Assembly: GCF_003807585.1 (NCBI RefSeq)
Contig: NZ_RMBX01000002.1
Location: 580,975-644,974 of the forward strand
Origin: Chitinophaga barathri
Lineage (GTDB): Bacteria; Bacteroidota; Bacteroidia; Chitinophagales; Chitinophagaceae
Direction: 5' to 3'
Length of the DNA: 64,000 nucleotides
Position 1 is the first letter of the stretch. Each line of letters opens with the position of its first letter. The notes under the pieces were generated by a model. The model ran no database searches. It was not told the DNA's origin and saw only the letters and a program-made list of their open reading frames with translations. Positions 24,312 to 33,358 of the stretch are shown here, in pieces. The position numbers and the translations under genes were made by a program.

Positions 24312-27300
24312 ATGCAACTTTTTTACCAAAAGAAGAGCCCCGCCAAAGGCTTGTTTCCCTATTTATCTATTCTGAAACTTTTTGCCCGGCGGATGTTCCT
24401 TATTATAACCATCGCCTGTACCCATCTTTACAGTAAGCAGGCAATGGGTTTTCAAACCACAGGGGATATCCGCAAAACCCTGGTCACCGTGAGCTTTAAC
24501 AACCTGCCGCTCAAAGAGGCTTTCGCTGTGATAGAACAGAAAACCGGTCTTTCCATCGGTTACAATTCCAACCAGATAGATCCCAGGCGGAAAGTAAGCA
24601 TCGATGCAAAAAACCTGGCGGTCGCAACAGTTTTGCAGCAATTACTGGCAGGTTACAAAATAGTGCTGACGCAGCCGGACGCTACCCATGTGCTGATCAG
24701 GCCACAGGAGTCCGCCGCTTTGCCTGCCGCCGGCGTTAAGCGGGCCAATGGCGGCATCCGCGGGCGTATCGTGGAGTTCGAAACCTCCGCGCCCATTCCC
24801 GGCGCAACCGTTTTGCTGGAAGGCGCTTCGCGCGGAGCAGTGTCCGATGCGGCGGGATATTACCGGCTTACGGAAGTGCCCGCGGGGAAACACGTGCTGC
24901 TGGTGTCTATGATCGGCTTCCAGAAAGAACGCGTGCCCGGTGTGGATGTACGGGAAGGAAAGGAAACTGTGACGGACATCAGGCTGAAAGGGTCTGTGCT
25001 GGCGGAAGTAGTGATCAGCAGCAGCCGTACCAGGACCAAAACGCCTGTTGCTTACTCCAGCATCAAAGACCTGGTGACCGAAATAAGAGCCTCACGGATG
25101 GTGGTATCCGGCATTTCCAGCGAGCAGATCAGCAAAACCGGCGACCGCAATGCGGCGGAAGCGCTCAAACGCGTGTCCGGCCTTACCATCAAAGACGAAA
25201 AGTTCGTGATCGTGCGGGGGATGGATACACGCTACAATCTCACCTACCTGAACGACAACGTGGCCCCTTCCACAGAATTATACACACGCGATTTTTCCCT
25301 GGACCTGGTGCCCAGCAGGATCATCGACCGTGTGCTGGTATACAAGTCCGCCAATCCTGAAATGCTGGCGGACATGACAGGCGGCGCGGTAAAGATATAC
25401 ACCAAGGACGCGAAGCTGGTACGGCATTTCGATATAGAAGTGCAGGCAGGTTACCGGGCAAACAGTGCTTTTAAGGACATGTTATCCTATAAGGGCGGGC
25501 AATACGACTTCATGGGGTTCGACGATGGCGCACGCAAGCTGCCTGCTATTGTGCCTGGTTACGGGGATTTTACCAAAACCAACATCAGCCAGGAAGCATA
25601 TGCCAAAAACTTCAGCCCGGTATTGCAATACGGCAAGCGCACCGCCCTGCCGAACTTACAGGTAACAGCCAATTATTTTGACTATTTCAGGCTGGGTAAA
25701 CGCCGTGTATCCTGGCTCACCTCCTTCAGCTACAAACATGAAGACCAGGTAAACGATATTTTCCGCGCCCAGGGCGTCGGCAACCCCGGCATCGGTACGC
25801 CGGATGACAGGATATTTTATGACCAGCAGGGCATTGAAAATGCGCAGCTGAGCCTTTTGCAGAACTTTACCTTTCCCCTGCGCGACAGCGGTAGCATACA
25901 GTTCAAGAATTTCCTGCTGAACCAGGGCCAGAAGTCCACCATTATCAGCCAAAGCCAGCCATCGGAATGGACGCCGGAGCTGCTTGAAACCGGCATGTTC
26001 AAACCTTTTTACAAAAACATCACGCTTTCCTACAGCCAGCGTTTTTTGTACGCGGGCAACCTGGGGGGCAAACATTACTTCGGCGGGGCAAAACGCAACC
26101 AGCTGCAATGGAACGCCGGGTACACCTACAGCAACCAGACGATCCCCGATCAGCGGCTGATACGCCTGCAGCAGGAAACCAGCCGGCTGAGCAATTATCC
26201 TGCGCCCGCCTTTAACCGGGAAGTGGAATGGAGGGCCCGCGTCCGGTCCTTTACAGAAAACGCTTCTTCAGACCCTTTTTACGGCATTATGTCCAGGGTA
26301 TGGATCAGGAACAAGGAAAGCGTGTACAACGGTATGGCGGACTATTCCCGCCTGCTGGCGCCCTGGCTTACCCTGCGCGCGGGTACTTTTCACCAGTGGA
26401 AGGAACGAAATGTATTCAGGCGCGTATACCTCGTGCAGGAAGGCGATGTGCGGGGCAGCGGCGGCAATGACCAGCTGATAGGCCCGGGCGGCTACGGCGA
26501 TTATATCGATCCTTACATTGTATTTTTTGGCGAGCAGGATCTGGGAAAGGTATGGAGCACCGAATACCTGCGGGACAATACCAGCGGCCTGAAAGTATTC
26601 GACCGTACCAATGGCGGCGATACCTACGAGGCCACCGAACAGCAGAACACCGGTTACCTCGCGGCCAGCCTCACCCCCCTGCAAAACAAGCTCGATATCT
26701 ATGCGGGCCTTCGCGTGGAATACAGCCGCCAGAAGCTGGCCGGCGCCATCTTTCACAGCCAGGAGCACATTACGGTACCTGTGTTCATCGACAACCGGAA
26801 AACACATTTTCTTCCCTCCGTGAATATCACTTACCGCCCCATCAGCAAACTGTCGCTGCGGGGAGCCTACGGCCGCACGGTGAACAGGCCCGAATTCAGG
26901 GAGATCGCGCCTTACCGGGATATTGACTATATCAACGGTATCAGCATCACCGGCAACCCTTACGTAGTGATGGCGGACATTCAAAACGTAGACGCCCGCC
27001 TGGAATTTTATCCAAACGATGAGGGCGATGTGCTCAGCGCAGGTATTTTTTACAAACACCTGAACCACCCGATTGAAAGGATCAGGACCGATACGAGGGT
27101 GGGCAGCGGCCTTCCCGCCATCTCCTTTCAGAATGCGGGGCGGGCCGAAGTGAAAGGCCTTGAAATAGAATTGCGTAAAACACTGAACGTGCTGCCCGGT
27201 AAGTTCTTCCGAAACTTTTCCATCATGGGCAACCTCACGCTTATCAACAGCCAGGTGGTGAAAGATAGCAACGATGTAAAAAAAGATCCCACCGCCATCG

Positions 27301-27743
27301 CGGGAATTTCGGATACCATCCGCAGGCAACTGCAGGGGCAGGCTCCCTACATCATCAACGCCGGCGTGTATTACGACAATGCGGCCAGCGGCACCAAAGT
27401 GACCCTGGTATATAATGTTGCCGGTACGCGCATCTATGCGGCCGGGCCCTCTTTCCTGCGGTCCGCCCAGTTCCCCGGTTCGCTGTACAGGGGCTCGCTG
27501 TTCGAACTGCCCCGTCACCTGCTGGACTTCACTGTGAGCCAGCGCGTTTTCAGGTCGCTGCAAATAAAAGCCACTATTCAGAACCTGCTGAACGAGCCGA
27601 TCAGGATGGCGGAAGATTTTGACGGCAATTTCAAATACACGAAAGGCGGATGGGACAGTGAGGGGAACATCACCGGCGATACCAAAGCGCTGAACTTCAA
27701 TCCCGGCCGGTACTACGTGCTGAACTTCATTTATTCCTTTTAA
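24312..27743 (+). CDS. TonB-dependent receptor with STN signalling domain
   Basis: 1143-residue outer-membrane transporter. A long n-region and signal segment (to about 45) precede an STN/secretin-like domain (about 57-130, VTVSFNNLPLKEAFAVIEQKTG), a CarboxypepD_reg-like beta-sandwich (about 148-230, RGRIVEFETSAPIPGATVLLEG), a plug (about 270-375, SGISSEQISKTGDRNAAEALKRVSG) and a 22-stranded barrel ending NPGRYYVLNFIYSF with a terminal Phe. The STN domain fits signalling through the upstream FecR/ECF pair. No SusD homologue is encoded nearby, so it is not a typical SusCD glycan system. The ligand is unknown. Confidence 0.92.
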   Translation: MQLFYQKKSPAKGLFPYLSILKLFARRMFLIITIACTHLYSKQAMGFQTTGDIRKTLVTVSFNNLPLKEAFAVIEQKTGLSIGYNSNQIDPRRKVSIDAKNLAVATVLQQLLAGYKIVLTQPDATHVLIRPQESAALPAAGVKRANGGIRGRIVEFETSAPIPGATVLLEGASRGAVSDAAGYYRLTEVPAGKHVLLVSMIGFQKERVPGVDVREGKETVTDIRLKGSVLAEVVISSSRTRTKTPVAYSSIKDLVTEIRASRMVVSGISSEQISKTGDRNAAEALKRVSGLTIKDEKFVIVRGMDTRYNLTYLNDNVAPSTELYTRDFSLDLVPSRIIDRVLVYKSANPEMLADMTGGAVKIYTKDAKLVRHFDIEVQAGYRANSAFKDMLSYKGGQYDFMGFDDGARKLPAIVPGYGDFTKTNISQEAYAKNFSPVLQYGKRTALPNLQVTANYFDYFRLGKRRVSWLTSFSYKHEDQVNDIFRAQGVGNPGIGTPDDRIFYDQQGIENAQLSLLQNFTFPLRDSGSIQFKNFLLNQGQKSTIISQSQPSEWTPELLETGMFKPFYKNITLSYSQRFLYAGNLGGKHYFGGAKRNQLQWNAGYTYSNQTIPDQRLIRLQQETSRLSNYPAPAFNREVEWRARVRSFTENASSDPFYGIMSRVWIRNKESVYNGMADYSRLLAPWLTLRAGTFHQWKERNVFRRVYLVQEGDVRGSGGNDQLIGPGGYGDYIDPYIVFFGEQDLGKVWSTEYLRDNTSGLKVFDRTNGGDTYEATEQQNTGYLAASLTPLQNKLDIYAGLRVEYSRQKLAGAIFHSQEHITVPVFIDNRKTHFLPSVNITYRPISKLSLRGAYGRTVNRPEFREIAPYRDIDYINGISITGNPYVVMADIQNVDARLEFYPNDEGDVLSAGIFYKHLNHPIERIRTDTRVGSGLPAISFQNAGRAEVKGLEIELRKTLNVLPGKFFRNFSIMGNLTLINSQVVKDSNDVKKDPTAIAGISDTIRRQLQGQAPYIINAGVYYDNAASGTKVTLVYNVAGTRIYAAGPSFLRSAQFPGSLYRGSLFELPRHLLDFTVSQRVFRSLQIKATIQNLLNEPIRMAEDFDGNFKYTKGGWDSEGNITGDTKALNFNPGRYYVLNFIYSF

Positions 27744-27761
27744 CGATAAGCAGAACAAGAC

Positions 27762-29321
27762 ATGAAAATAAACACATCAATATACCGTAAGCCCGCAGTG
27801 CTTTTCCTGGTGCTGCTGCTGGCCGCTTCCTGCAAAAAGGCGGACCGGGCGTATGACAAATTGCTGGACATCCCTGAACTTGAGCTGGGCAGCGGGTTCA
27901 TTTACAAAGGCTCCTACCTGGTGGGAGACACCATGGTGATGTATGGCCGGCTGAACCCTTCCAAAAGCGATTTCAAAGTAAGGATAGGGAATGCAGCCGC
28001 GCCGATGCTGGCATGGAGGAACATCCCGAAAGACTCGCTGGGCGTAGGCGGCAGCATCTTTGCGAACGGCCTCGACGAAGTGAAACTCAAGATCACTTCC
28101 GCCATGGGCGCCGGAGAAGAAAGACAGGTACACATCACCTCGGGGGGCCTTACCATCGAAGGACCTGCTGTAGACATCCTGCTTACTTCCCCCGATACCA
28201 CTTCCTTCAACTACGCACTCCGGCTGGGCCTGTATTATTACATGCCGGAAGCCGGTACAAAACTGTTCTATTGCGTGAATGGGAAAGGAAGCATCTACCT
28301 TTACGAATCCGGCATCATCAAAGCGATCCGCAACCGCAGAGCTTCCGCCATTGTAACCGATTTCACGGACCAGTACGGCAGTTTTACCATCCATACCCTG
28401 TACGGCGGCGGGGCGGACTTCCATGAACGTTACGTGTATTTTTCCGCCCTCACTGAGGAAAACAGTACTGAAGCGGCCAGCAATCACATCTTCCGCCTGT
28501 GCCGTTATGATATGGAAACGCAGGAACTGAAAGCACTGAACCGCACGCTCATTCCGAAAGATCCCAATATGGCCACCCTGGAGCGCGCCTTCCTTCCTTA
28601 CGAAGGCAACATATCAGCGGCGAAACTACAGGCGGTAACCGGTATTTTCCCGGATAGCTCCGGCAACGTTGTACTGGCCATGCAACATTTCATCCATCAA
28701 CCCACCCCCCTGAACAACCGGCTGAACATCATAGCCAATCTGCGGGCAGACGGGGCTCTGAAATACCAGTTCAAAAACCAGGACTACAACTTCCAGTATT
28801 ACGATCCCGCTTCCGGCGGCTTAAAGAATACCCGCAACGTTCCCGGCGTATCCATTGCAGGAGACAAGTACCGCATATCGCCCAACGAAAAATTACTATA
28901 CCAGATATCACCGGTGGGCTGGACCAACAGCGGCTATAAAATGTACGACCTGATAACCGGCGACCTTCTGAACAGTTTCACACCAAAGGAAGAAACCGGC
29001 AACTGGGTGCTGGAAGGCCCTTTCAGCTCGCTTACTTTCAGGGACCAGCACGGCTTCAGCAATTTCTACAGTCATTTCCCCTTGCCCGGCAAAAGATTGT
29101 TGCTGTTGCTGAACCGGTTCCAATATTTATCGGAGCACAGAACCACCGTACTGAACTTCTCCAGCCATACCGCTTCGCCTTACGCGCCTCTCCTGGATGA
29201 AGGGGGCCTTTTCGACAATGGCAGTTACATCGAGGATCCCGTGCTGAACTATGATGAGCAGGGGCACCTGTATATTTTCTCCGCCACGGCAAGGGAAATA
29301 CTTAAAACAGAAAAAAAATAA
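27762..29321 (+). CDS. Lipoprotein with TIG-like and propeller-like regions, function unknown
   Basis: 519 residues. The signal peptide ends LLLAASCKK, giving an SPII lipoprotein probably exposed at the outer membrane. Residues about 40-130 look like one divergent IPT/TIG-type beta-sandwich (YLVGDTMVMYGRLNPSKSDFKVRIG); the rest has repeated beta-rich blades with 'LFYCVNGKGSIYLYESG', 'LYQISPVGWTNSGYKMYD' and a final 'NYDEQGHLYIFSATAREI', suggesting a beta-propeller. It starts 18 nt after the receptor and is certainly in its operon. Ligand capture for the receptor is an inference. Confidence 0.75.
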   Translation: MKINTSIYRKPAVLFLVLLLAASCKKADRAYDKLLDIPELELGSGFIYKGSYLVGDTMVMYGRLNPSKSDFKVRIGNAAAPMLAWRNIPKDSLGVGGSIFANGLDEVKLKITSAMGAGEERQVHITSGGLTIEGPAVDILLTSPDTTSFNYALRLGLYYYMPEAGTKLFYCVNGKGSIYLYESGIIKAIRNRRASAIVTDFTDQYGSFTIHTLYGGGADFHERYVYFSALTEENSTEAASNHIFRLCRYDMETQELKALNRTLIPKDPNMATLERAFLPYEGNISAAKLQAVTGIFPDSSGNVVLAMQHFIHQPTPLNNRLNIIANLRADGALKYQFKNQDYNFQYYDPASGGLKNTRNVPGVSIAGDKYRISPNEKLLYQISPVGWTNSGYKMYDLITGDLLNSFTPKEETGNWVLEGPFSSLTFRDQHGFSNFYSHFPLPGKRLLLLLNRFQYLSEHRTTVLNFSSHTASPYAPLLDEGGLFDNGSYIEDPVLNYDEQGHLYIFSATAREILKTEKK

Positions 29322-29324
29322 GTC

Positions 29325-30224
29325 ATGTACATCTCCGCTATATACCATAAGCCCGGAAAGCGCCGTCTTATTACATCTTGTGTGATGGCCGGCATCCTGT
29401 GCATAACAGGCGGCGCCTGTAAAAAACTGCAACCGGCAAACGATATTCCGCCGGACGCGGCCGTCAATTTATTTAACGCCTCCCAGGTTATACAGGCCAC
29501 CGGTCCTTTTGACCAGAAAAAAATATACGTGGACGGGTACGATACTACCGGCTCACAATATGTATACTTCAATTACCAGTCCGGCCGGCCACTGGAATAC
29601 CCCGTGGAAACCCTGGCGCCCGGTACCGTGCCAGGCATTCCCTATATGCGGCTGCAGGCGGGCAGTCACGAATTCACATTCACGAATGCCGCAAAATTCA
29701 AAGCAGGCGATATCAGTTCGGATTTCCCCGCGGGCACGCTGCATCAGTTATACCTGGCAGACGGCATCCCGGCATCAGACAGTCTTGCTACCTACAACGT
29801 GCTGCGCGTGGAAGAAGACCGCAGGCAGCCGGCGGGAAAGGTGCGCGTAAGATTTGTACATCTCAGCCCCGATGCCGGCAATTTCAAAATGTACCGTATG
29901 GACGCGAACAATAACCGCCTATTTAGCGGCCTGCCTGCCGAAATCACTTATGGCGCCGCATCGCCGTACGCAGAACTGGATACGGCCGGAGCTATCAACC
30001 AGCGGCTGGTGCTGCATTATTTCCAGGGCGCGGATACATTGTCCAGTCTCCTTTCCACTTCCGTTCCGGCTGAGCCGGGCACTTCCTACGTCATTGTGAT
30101 CAACGGGTTTAAGGGAAAACACGCTATTAAAAATCCGACCGGCCGCAGCCAGTCCGGCACTGTGGAATACGAAACCATCAATTTTGAAGCTACGCTGGCA
30201 GGTTATGTGCGGCGCAGCTATTGA
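29325..30224 (+). CDS. DUF4397-like lipoprotein
   Basis: 299-residue protein starting 3 nt after the previous gene. A signal segment (ITSCVMAGILCITGGACKK) gives a lipid-modified Cys. The central stretch KVRVRFVHLSPDAGNFKMYRMD resembles the first strands of DUF4397 (V-R-x-x-H-x-S-P-D-A), a beta-sandwich of cell-surface proteins; the N-terminal half repeats a similar pattern (AAVNLFNASQVI). No enzyme motif. It is the second of three lipoproteins in the receptor operon. Confidence 0.72.
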   Translation: MYISAIYHKPGKRRLITSCVMAGILCITGGACKKLQPANDIPPDAAVNLFNASQVIQATGPFDQKKIYVDGYDTTGSQYVYFNYQSGRPLEYPVETLAPGTVPGIPYMRLQAGSHEFTFTNAAKFKAGDISSDFPAGTLHQLYLADGIPASDSLATYNVLRVEEDRRQPAGKVRVRFVHLSPDAGNFKMYRMDANNNRLFSGLPAEITYGAASPYAELDTAGAINQRLVLHYFQGADTLSSLLSTSVPAEPGTSYVIVINGFKGKHAIKNPTGRSQSGTVEYETINFEATLAGYVRRSY

Positions 30225-30248
30225 TCAGCAAAACAATACTTTATCAGT

Positions 30249-31649
30249 ATGAGAAAAATATTCATCCTCTGCTTTTTTATAATGGGCGCCTGGTTTATCC
30301 TGCTCCCATCCTGCAAAAAGAACGATCCCGCGCCCTCCGGTGTTATTATCACCGGTGTATCTCCGGCAGAAGCATTTCCCGGCGAAACCGTAACCATCAC
30401 CGGCACACAATTCAGCGCCGTGGCCGGAGAGAACCATGTGTATTTTAATAACATCGAGGCCATCGTAAGCAGCAGCACTGCTACTGAGCTAAAAGCCGTA
30501 GTGCCCCAGGGCGCCGCCACCGGCAAGGTAAAGGTGGAGCTGAACGATGTTTTCGCGGAATCTCCTTCCGATTTTGTAGTGAAACAGGCCACTGGCAGCG
30601 CACCTGTCATTACCAGCTTTTCTCCCGCAAGCGGCGCGGCCGGCGCTGATATTACCATCACGGGCCATCACTTCAGCACGGCGGCGGCGCAGAACAATGT
30701 GCTGTTCAATGAAACAGTGGCCACCGTCGTAACGGCAGATTCCACCAGCCTGACCGTAAAAGTGCCACAGGGTGCCATTACAGGGGCCATTACCATCACG
30801 GTGGAAGGCCGCGCTGTATCGTCACAACAGGCATTCGCGGTAGAAGATCCCGCCGCACCGGCCCCGGAGGTAACGGAGTTTGCCCCGCAGGAAGGCATAG
30901 CGGGGGACGTTATTATCATACGCGGCCATCACTTCAGCAGGCGGCCGGAAGAAAACCTGGTCACCATCGGCGGCAAAAACGCAAGGGTAACACAGGCCGA
31001 TAGCAATCAACTCAGGGTAGAGATCCCCGGGGAAGCGGCAACGGATAAGATCGCCGTTAAAGTGAATGGAAAAGAAATCAGCACTACGCAGGAGCTGACC
31101 GTTTTCCAGTTCCCCGTCATTGCCTCCTACTCCCCCGTATCCGGCCCTCCGGGCACGGAAGTGACGGTGCAGGGCGAGCATTTTGGCCTCACTCCGGGCG
31201 CCAATACCGTGTATCTTGAATTCTCCCGCGCGCAGGTGACCTATGCCAGTGGAAACATGCTGAAGCTGATCGTACCGGAGGGTGCAAAATCAGGCAAGAT
31301 AAGCATCACGGCAAACGGCATTACCACCCGCAGCAATACTGCATTTGAGATCACCGGCCTCTGCGAAACCCCGCAGGAAATAGGCTCTTATGACCTCAAT
31401 GCAACAGTCGGGCAGGAATTTATGTTCATGGTGTTGTGCGCCAGCCGCACGCCGGAGAAAAATGTCATTACATGGGGCGGAGGAGCGGTAAGTACCGCCC
31501 ATAAAGTAGTAGACGCCACCAATACGATCGGGGAAGGATATTCTTTTGTGTACGTTACAGTTCCCCAGGGCGCCCAGGACGGGCTCGTGACCATCACGGT
31601 GAACGGCCAGGGCGTCAGTTCGTTCGATACTTACTACATTCAACAGTAA
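30249..31649 (+). CDS. Lipoprotein with an array of IPT/TIG domains
   Basis: 466 residues. The SPII signal (FILLPSCKKND) is followed by four clear IPT/TIG immunoglobulin-like repeats of about 80 residues, at about 35-115, 116-200, 203-285 and 287-365, each with the pattern I-x-x-x-S/P-x-x-x-x-G-x-x-V/I-x-I-x-G-x-x-F (for example ITGVSPAEAFPGETVTITG and ITSFSPASGAAGADITITG). A degenerate fifth repeat (about 370-466) ends in GQGVSSFDTYYIQQ. Rod-like extension at the surface is a likely role. Last gene of the ECF-FecR-receptor operon, closed by a 21-bp hairpin. Confidence 0.85.
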   Translation: MRKIFILCFFIMGAWFILLPSCKKNDPAPSGVIITGVSPAEAFPGETVTITGTQFSAVAGENHVYFNNIEAIVSSSTATELKAVVPQGAATGKVKVELNDVFAESPSDFVVKQATGSAPVITSFSPASGAAGADITITGHHFSTAAAQNNVLFNETVATVVTADSTSLTVKVPQGAITGAITITVEGRAVSSQQAFAVEDPAAPAPEVTEFAPQEGIAGDVIIIRGHHFSRRPEENLVTIGGKNARVTQADSNQLRVEIPGEAATDKIAVKVNGKEISTTQELTVFQFPVIASYSPVSGPPGTEVTVQGEHFGLTPGANTVYLEFSRAQVTYASGNMLKLIVPEGAKSGKISITANGITTRSNTAFEITGLCETPQEIGSYDLNATVGQEFMFMVLCASRTPEKNVITWGGGAVSTAHKVVDATNTIGEGYSFVYVTVPQGAQDGLVTITVNGQGVSSFDTYYIQQ

Positions 31650-31661
31650 ATACACCTGCAG

Positions 31662-31707
31662 AAATACAACAAAGGCCATGAACGACTTCATGGCCTTTGT
31701 TGTATTT
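31662..31707 (+). terminator. Long perfect terminator hairpin after the IPT lipoprotein gene
   Basis: AAATACAACAAAGGCCATGAA (31662-31682) pairs over 21 bp with its exact complement at 31687-31707 around a CGAC loop. The 3' arm ends TTTGTTGTATTT. The inner AAGGCCATGA/TCATGGCCTT core recurs in the hairpin at 33308-33337. Confidence 0.82.
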
Positions 31708-31862
31708 ACGGTCCGGGAATGCAACTTATCCGGCCCCCCTTCGTCTTTACATCATGCGGAACGGGCATTTTATCCCATAAAAGCCGGTATTTGTCACAAG
31801 CCGCGCTTTCCTGCTCCGTTCCGTGTTTATTTTGTAAATTATATGACCAAACCCTGAATACT

Positions 31863-33272
31863 ATGCGCCTCTATTCCTTATTGCTATTATTAGCCCTTCC
31901 CGCCGTTGCCTGCGCCCAAAGCACGGCGGACAATATCCGCAAAGTGGAGAACAATCTTGCCGGCTGGGTGAATATCGAAAACGAAGCACCCACGCGCTGG
32001 ACCATCGAAGAACGGATGAAAGTCCACAATGTGCCCGGCCTCACGATCTGCGTCATCCGCGATTACAAGCTGGAATGGGCCAAAGGTTACGGATATGCGG
32101 ACAAAGAAGCAAATATCCCCGTGACCCCGCAAACCCTTTTCCAAGCGGCCTCCATCAGTAAATCACTGAATGCCGTGGGTATCCTCAAACTGGTCCAGGA
32201 AGGCAAGCTCAGCCTTGATGCGGACATCAATACCTATCTCAAAACATGGCATCCTTCCGCCGATTCCGGTAAGATCACCATCGCCCACCTGCTGAGCCAT
32301 ACCGCGGGCCTCAGCGTACATGGATTCCCCGGTTATGAAATGGGCGATACCATCCCCACCGTGGAGCAGATCCTTCGCGGGGAAAGGCCCGCCAATACAC
32401 GCGAGGTAAAACCGCTGTTCGCACCCGGTGTAAAGATGCAGTACTCCGGCGGCGGCACTACCGTTACGCAACTGATAGAAACCACCGTAACGGGCATTCC
32501 CTACGACCAGTTCATGCAAAAAGAAGTGCTGAACCCGCTGGGCATGACAGGCAGTTTTTACACACAGCCCGCTCCTGAAAACAAAAGAGCTTTACTGGCC
32601 ACCGCTTACAACCGGGAAGGAAAGGCCTATAAAGGGAAATATCACGTCTATCCTGAAATGGCCGCCGCCGGCCTCTGGACAAATCCCACCGACCTTTCCA
32701 AATACATTATCGAAACGCAGCTGGCCCTGCAGGGAAAATCCGCCAAAGTCCTGAACCAGGCCATGACCCAAACCAGGCTCACACCTTATGTCGGTAAAAA
32801 CAACGCGCTCGGGGCGTTTATCATCATCGACCAACGTTATTTTAATCACAACGGCGGCAACGAAGGTTTCCGCTGCGTGTACTACGGCAGCCTGGACGGC
32901 GGCAATGGTCTTGTGGTAATGGTGAATGCGGACGACTTCAATGTGATAGAGGAGGTAACACGCAGTATTGGGATCACTTACGGCTGGGAGAATGACTTTT
33001 ACAAGCCGGAGAAAGTAACCTCCGCTCCTTTGCCCGCAGATTCAGTGCAGCAATACGTAGGCAAATACCAATTCCGGGATGTACCCCTGCTGGTGGAAGC
33101 CAAAGAAGGAAAACTATACGCGACCGTGCGTGACGGCGCTCCCATGCGCATGTATTACACCACCACAGGCGATTTTGTGCTGATGGAAGAACGGGGCCAC
33201 CTGAAGCTGGTGAACGGTGACTTCACTGTTGGCGAAGGCCAGGGATCCATCACCTTCAAACGCCAGCCCTGA
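31863..33272 (+). CDS. Class C beta-lactamase-type serine hydrolase
   Basis: 469-residue exported protein (signal peptide ending AVACAQ). The penicillin-binding/beta-lactamase fold is shown by the nucleophile motif SISK in QAASISKSLNAVG, the tyrosine motif YSGGG (replacing YSN), and HNGG (replacing KTG) in YFNHNGGNEGFRC. A C-terminal lipocalin-like extension (about 375-469, YVGKYQFRDVPLLVEAKEGKLYATV) is common in these peptidases or esterases. The altered second and third motifs argue for a peptidase/esterase rather than a drug-resistance enzyme. ATG 31863 chosen for the signal peptide; upstream frame has none. Confidence 0.85.
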   Translation: MRLYSLLLLLALPAVACAQSTADNIRKVENNLAGWVNIENEAPTRWTIEERMKVHNVPGLTICVIRDYKLEWAKGYGYADKEANIPVTPQTLFQAASISKSLNAVGILKLVQEGKLSLDADINTYLKTWHPSADSGKITIAHLLSHTAGLSVHGFPGYEMGDTIPTVEQILRGERPANTREVKPLFAPGVKMQYSGGGTTVTQLIETTVTGIPYDQFMQKEVLNPLGMTGSFYTQPAPENKRALLATAYNREGKAYKGKYHVYPEMAAAGLWTNPTDLSKYIIETQLALQGKSAKVLNQAMTQTRLTPYVGKNNALGAFIIIDQRYFNHNGGNEGFRCVYYGSLDGGNGLVVMVNADDFNVIEEVTRSIGITYGWENDFYKPEKVTSAPLPADSVQQYVGKYQFRDVPLLVEAKEGKLYATVRDGAPMRMYYTTTGDFVLMEERGHLKLVNGDFTVGEGQGSITFKRQP

Positions 33273-33307
33273 TCCCCATTTATCCGCATTAATACGGCTA
33301 CAAATAC

Positions 33308-33337
33308 AAAAGGCCATGACAACCGTCATGGCCTTTT
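33308..33337. terminator. Bidirectional terminator between serine hydrolase and odhB
   Basis: AAAAGGCCATGAC-AACC-GTCATGGCCTTTT: 13-bp perfect stem with A runs on one side and T runs on the other, placed between two convergent genes (stops at 33272 and 33359). It can serve both strands. Confidence 0.85.
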
Positions 33338-33358
33338 CTGATATACGTTACGGGTAGA

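Noticed and set aside
26268..27758. 496-codon minus-strand open frame opposite the TonB receptor
   Set aside because: Receptor barrel sequence is continuous on the plus strand and ends in a terminal Phe; the antisense frame has no recognisable domain.
31863..33272. Antibiotic-resistance beta-lactamase
   Set aside because: Fold and SxxK are right, but YSN and KTG are replaced by YSG and HNG and there is a lipocalin-like C-terminal extension, as in peptidase/esterase relatives.
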